From assembly GCA_017483735.1 (NCBI GenBank), contig JAFUVF010000042.1, forward strand, positions 1-64,000: 64,000 nucleotides of DNA. The letters run 5' to 3'. This DNA is from Lachnospiraceae bacterium. Its GTDB lineage: Bacteria; Bacillota; Clostridia; Lachnospirales; Lachnospiraceae. A program made the position numbers and the translations under genes. Within the stretch, counting starts at the first letter, position 1. Each line of letters begins with the position of its first letter. A model generated the notes under the pieces. That model saw only the letters and a program-made list of their open reading frames with translations, ran no database searches and had not been told where the DNA came from. Below, piece by piece: positions 63,845-64,000 of the stretch.

Positions 63845-64000
63845 CTCGCTCTGCCTGCACTCGGGAAACTGGGTATAGGGAAGAAGCCTAAGATATCTTA
63901 AGAGCATCTTCCTTGATCTCGGGGTTAGCTTTTCTGTCAGATCCAAAAGCTGCAGCAGGGTGGTGTCATCAGTAAAACGGCTGTTTAAAAGACTCTCCGG
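63833..64000 (-). CDS. 3' end of an unidentified minus-strand gene
   Basis: The minus strand is open from the window edge to a TGA at 63833-63835, coding 55 residues including TLLQLLDLTEKLTPRSRKML. It is convergent with the TPR gene and overlaps its last 12 bases. The visible part is helical and basic; the family cannot be named from it. Confidence 0.5.
   Translation of the reverse strand, partial: PESLLNSRFTDDTTLLQLLDLTEKLTPRSRKMLLRYLRLLPYTQFPECRQSELPR

Noticed and set aside
1-64000. CRISPR arrays, tRNA or rRNA genes, intact insertion sequences, attachment sites
   Set aside because: No regularly spaced repeats, cloverleaf-like sequences, rRNA motifs or complete transposase with terminal repeats were recognised on either strand.

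Overview
The window looks like chromosome of a Lachnospiraceae-type Bacillota (Clostridia), probably from gut or rumen. The evidence is strong AGGAGG ribosome sites, TTG/GTG as well as ATG starts, sigma-A style promoters, Gram-positive lipoproteins, families common in that group (DUF4298, a DUF6033-like protein, LytTR regulators, MATE transporters with a C-terminal ATPase domain) and moderate GC. No rRNA, tRNA, CRISPR array or intact insertion sequence was seen. The genus is not determinable from this alone.

Region 1 (1-17 kb) is an accessory small-molecule island. In order it holds: the 3' part of a MATE transporter fused to an RsbW-like ATPase, an aminoglycoside-phosphotransferase-like kinase, a truncated STAS gene, an ABC exporter with a diverged N-terminal regulatory region, an HD hydrolase, a NeuD-type acyltransferase fused to an acyl carrier domain, an AMP-forming ligase, a transposase relic, a GT8 glycosyltransferase, a second MATE-ATPase fusion, a convergent A-T-C nonribosomal peptide synthetase (NRPS), and a GT2 glycosyltransferase fused to a GH3 amide synthetase. 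The last gene follows a leader with a strong promoter, a 26-codon reading frame and an intrinsic terminator.

Region 2 (17-25 kb) has a CpXC zinc protein, a fluoride channel, a RelA/SpoT-type synthetase, two decayed small genes, and a duplicated amidohydrolase flanking a carboxylesterase.

Region 3 (25-35 kb) is core metabolism: argG with a LytTR regulator, an Ogg-type glycosylase, a spermidine-synthase-like protein, then argC-GNAT-argJ-argB-argD. Region 4 (35-45 kb) has a solute-binding protein, a lipoprotein ComEA, a two-component pair, a GerMN lipoprotein, ComEC and a second two-component pair. The 10-mer TTATGTAAAC recurs seven times between 27.8 and 42.4 kb.

Region 5 (45-56 kb) has a Cache-MscS channel and a second accessory cluster: HAD phosphatase, FGGY kinase, a lipoprotein MTA/SAH nucleosidase, an A-T-R synthetase broken inside its adenylation domain, and a third MATE-ATPase fusion. 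Region 6 (56-64 kb) has a PRPP-synthetase-like gene, an iron-type ABC importer, holA, an MscL with a zinc ribbon, a TPR lipoprotein and the 3' end of a minus-strand gene.

The best candidate for something undescribed is the repeated pairing of carrier-protein/adenylate-forming enzymes with MATE transporters carrying a partner-switch kinase-like ATPase domain, together with the GT2-GH3 fusion and its attenuator-like leader.
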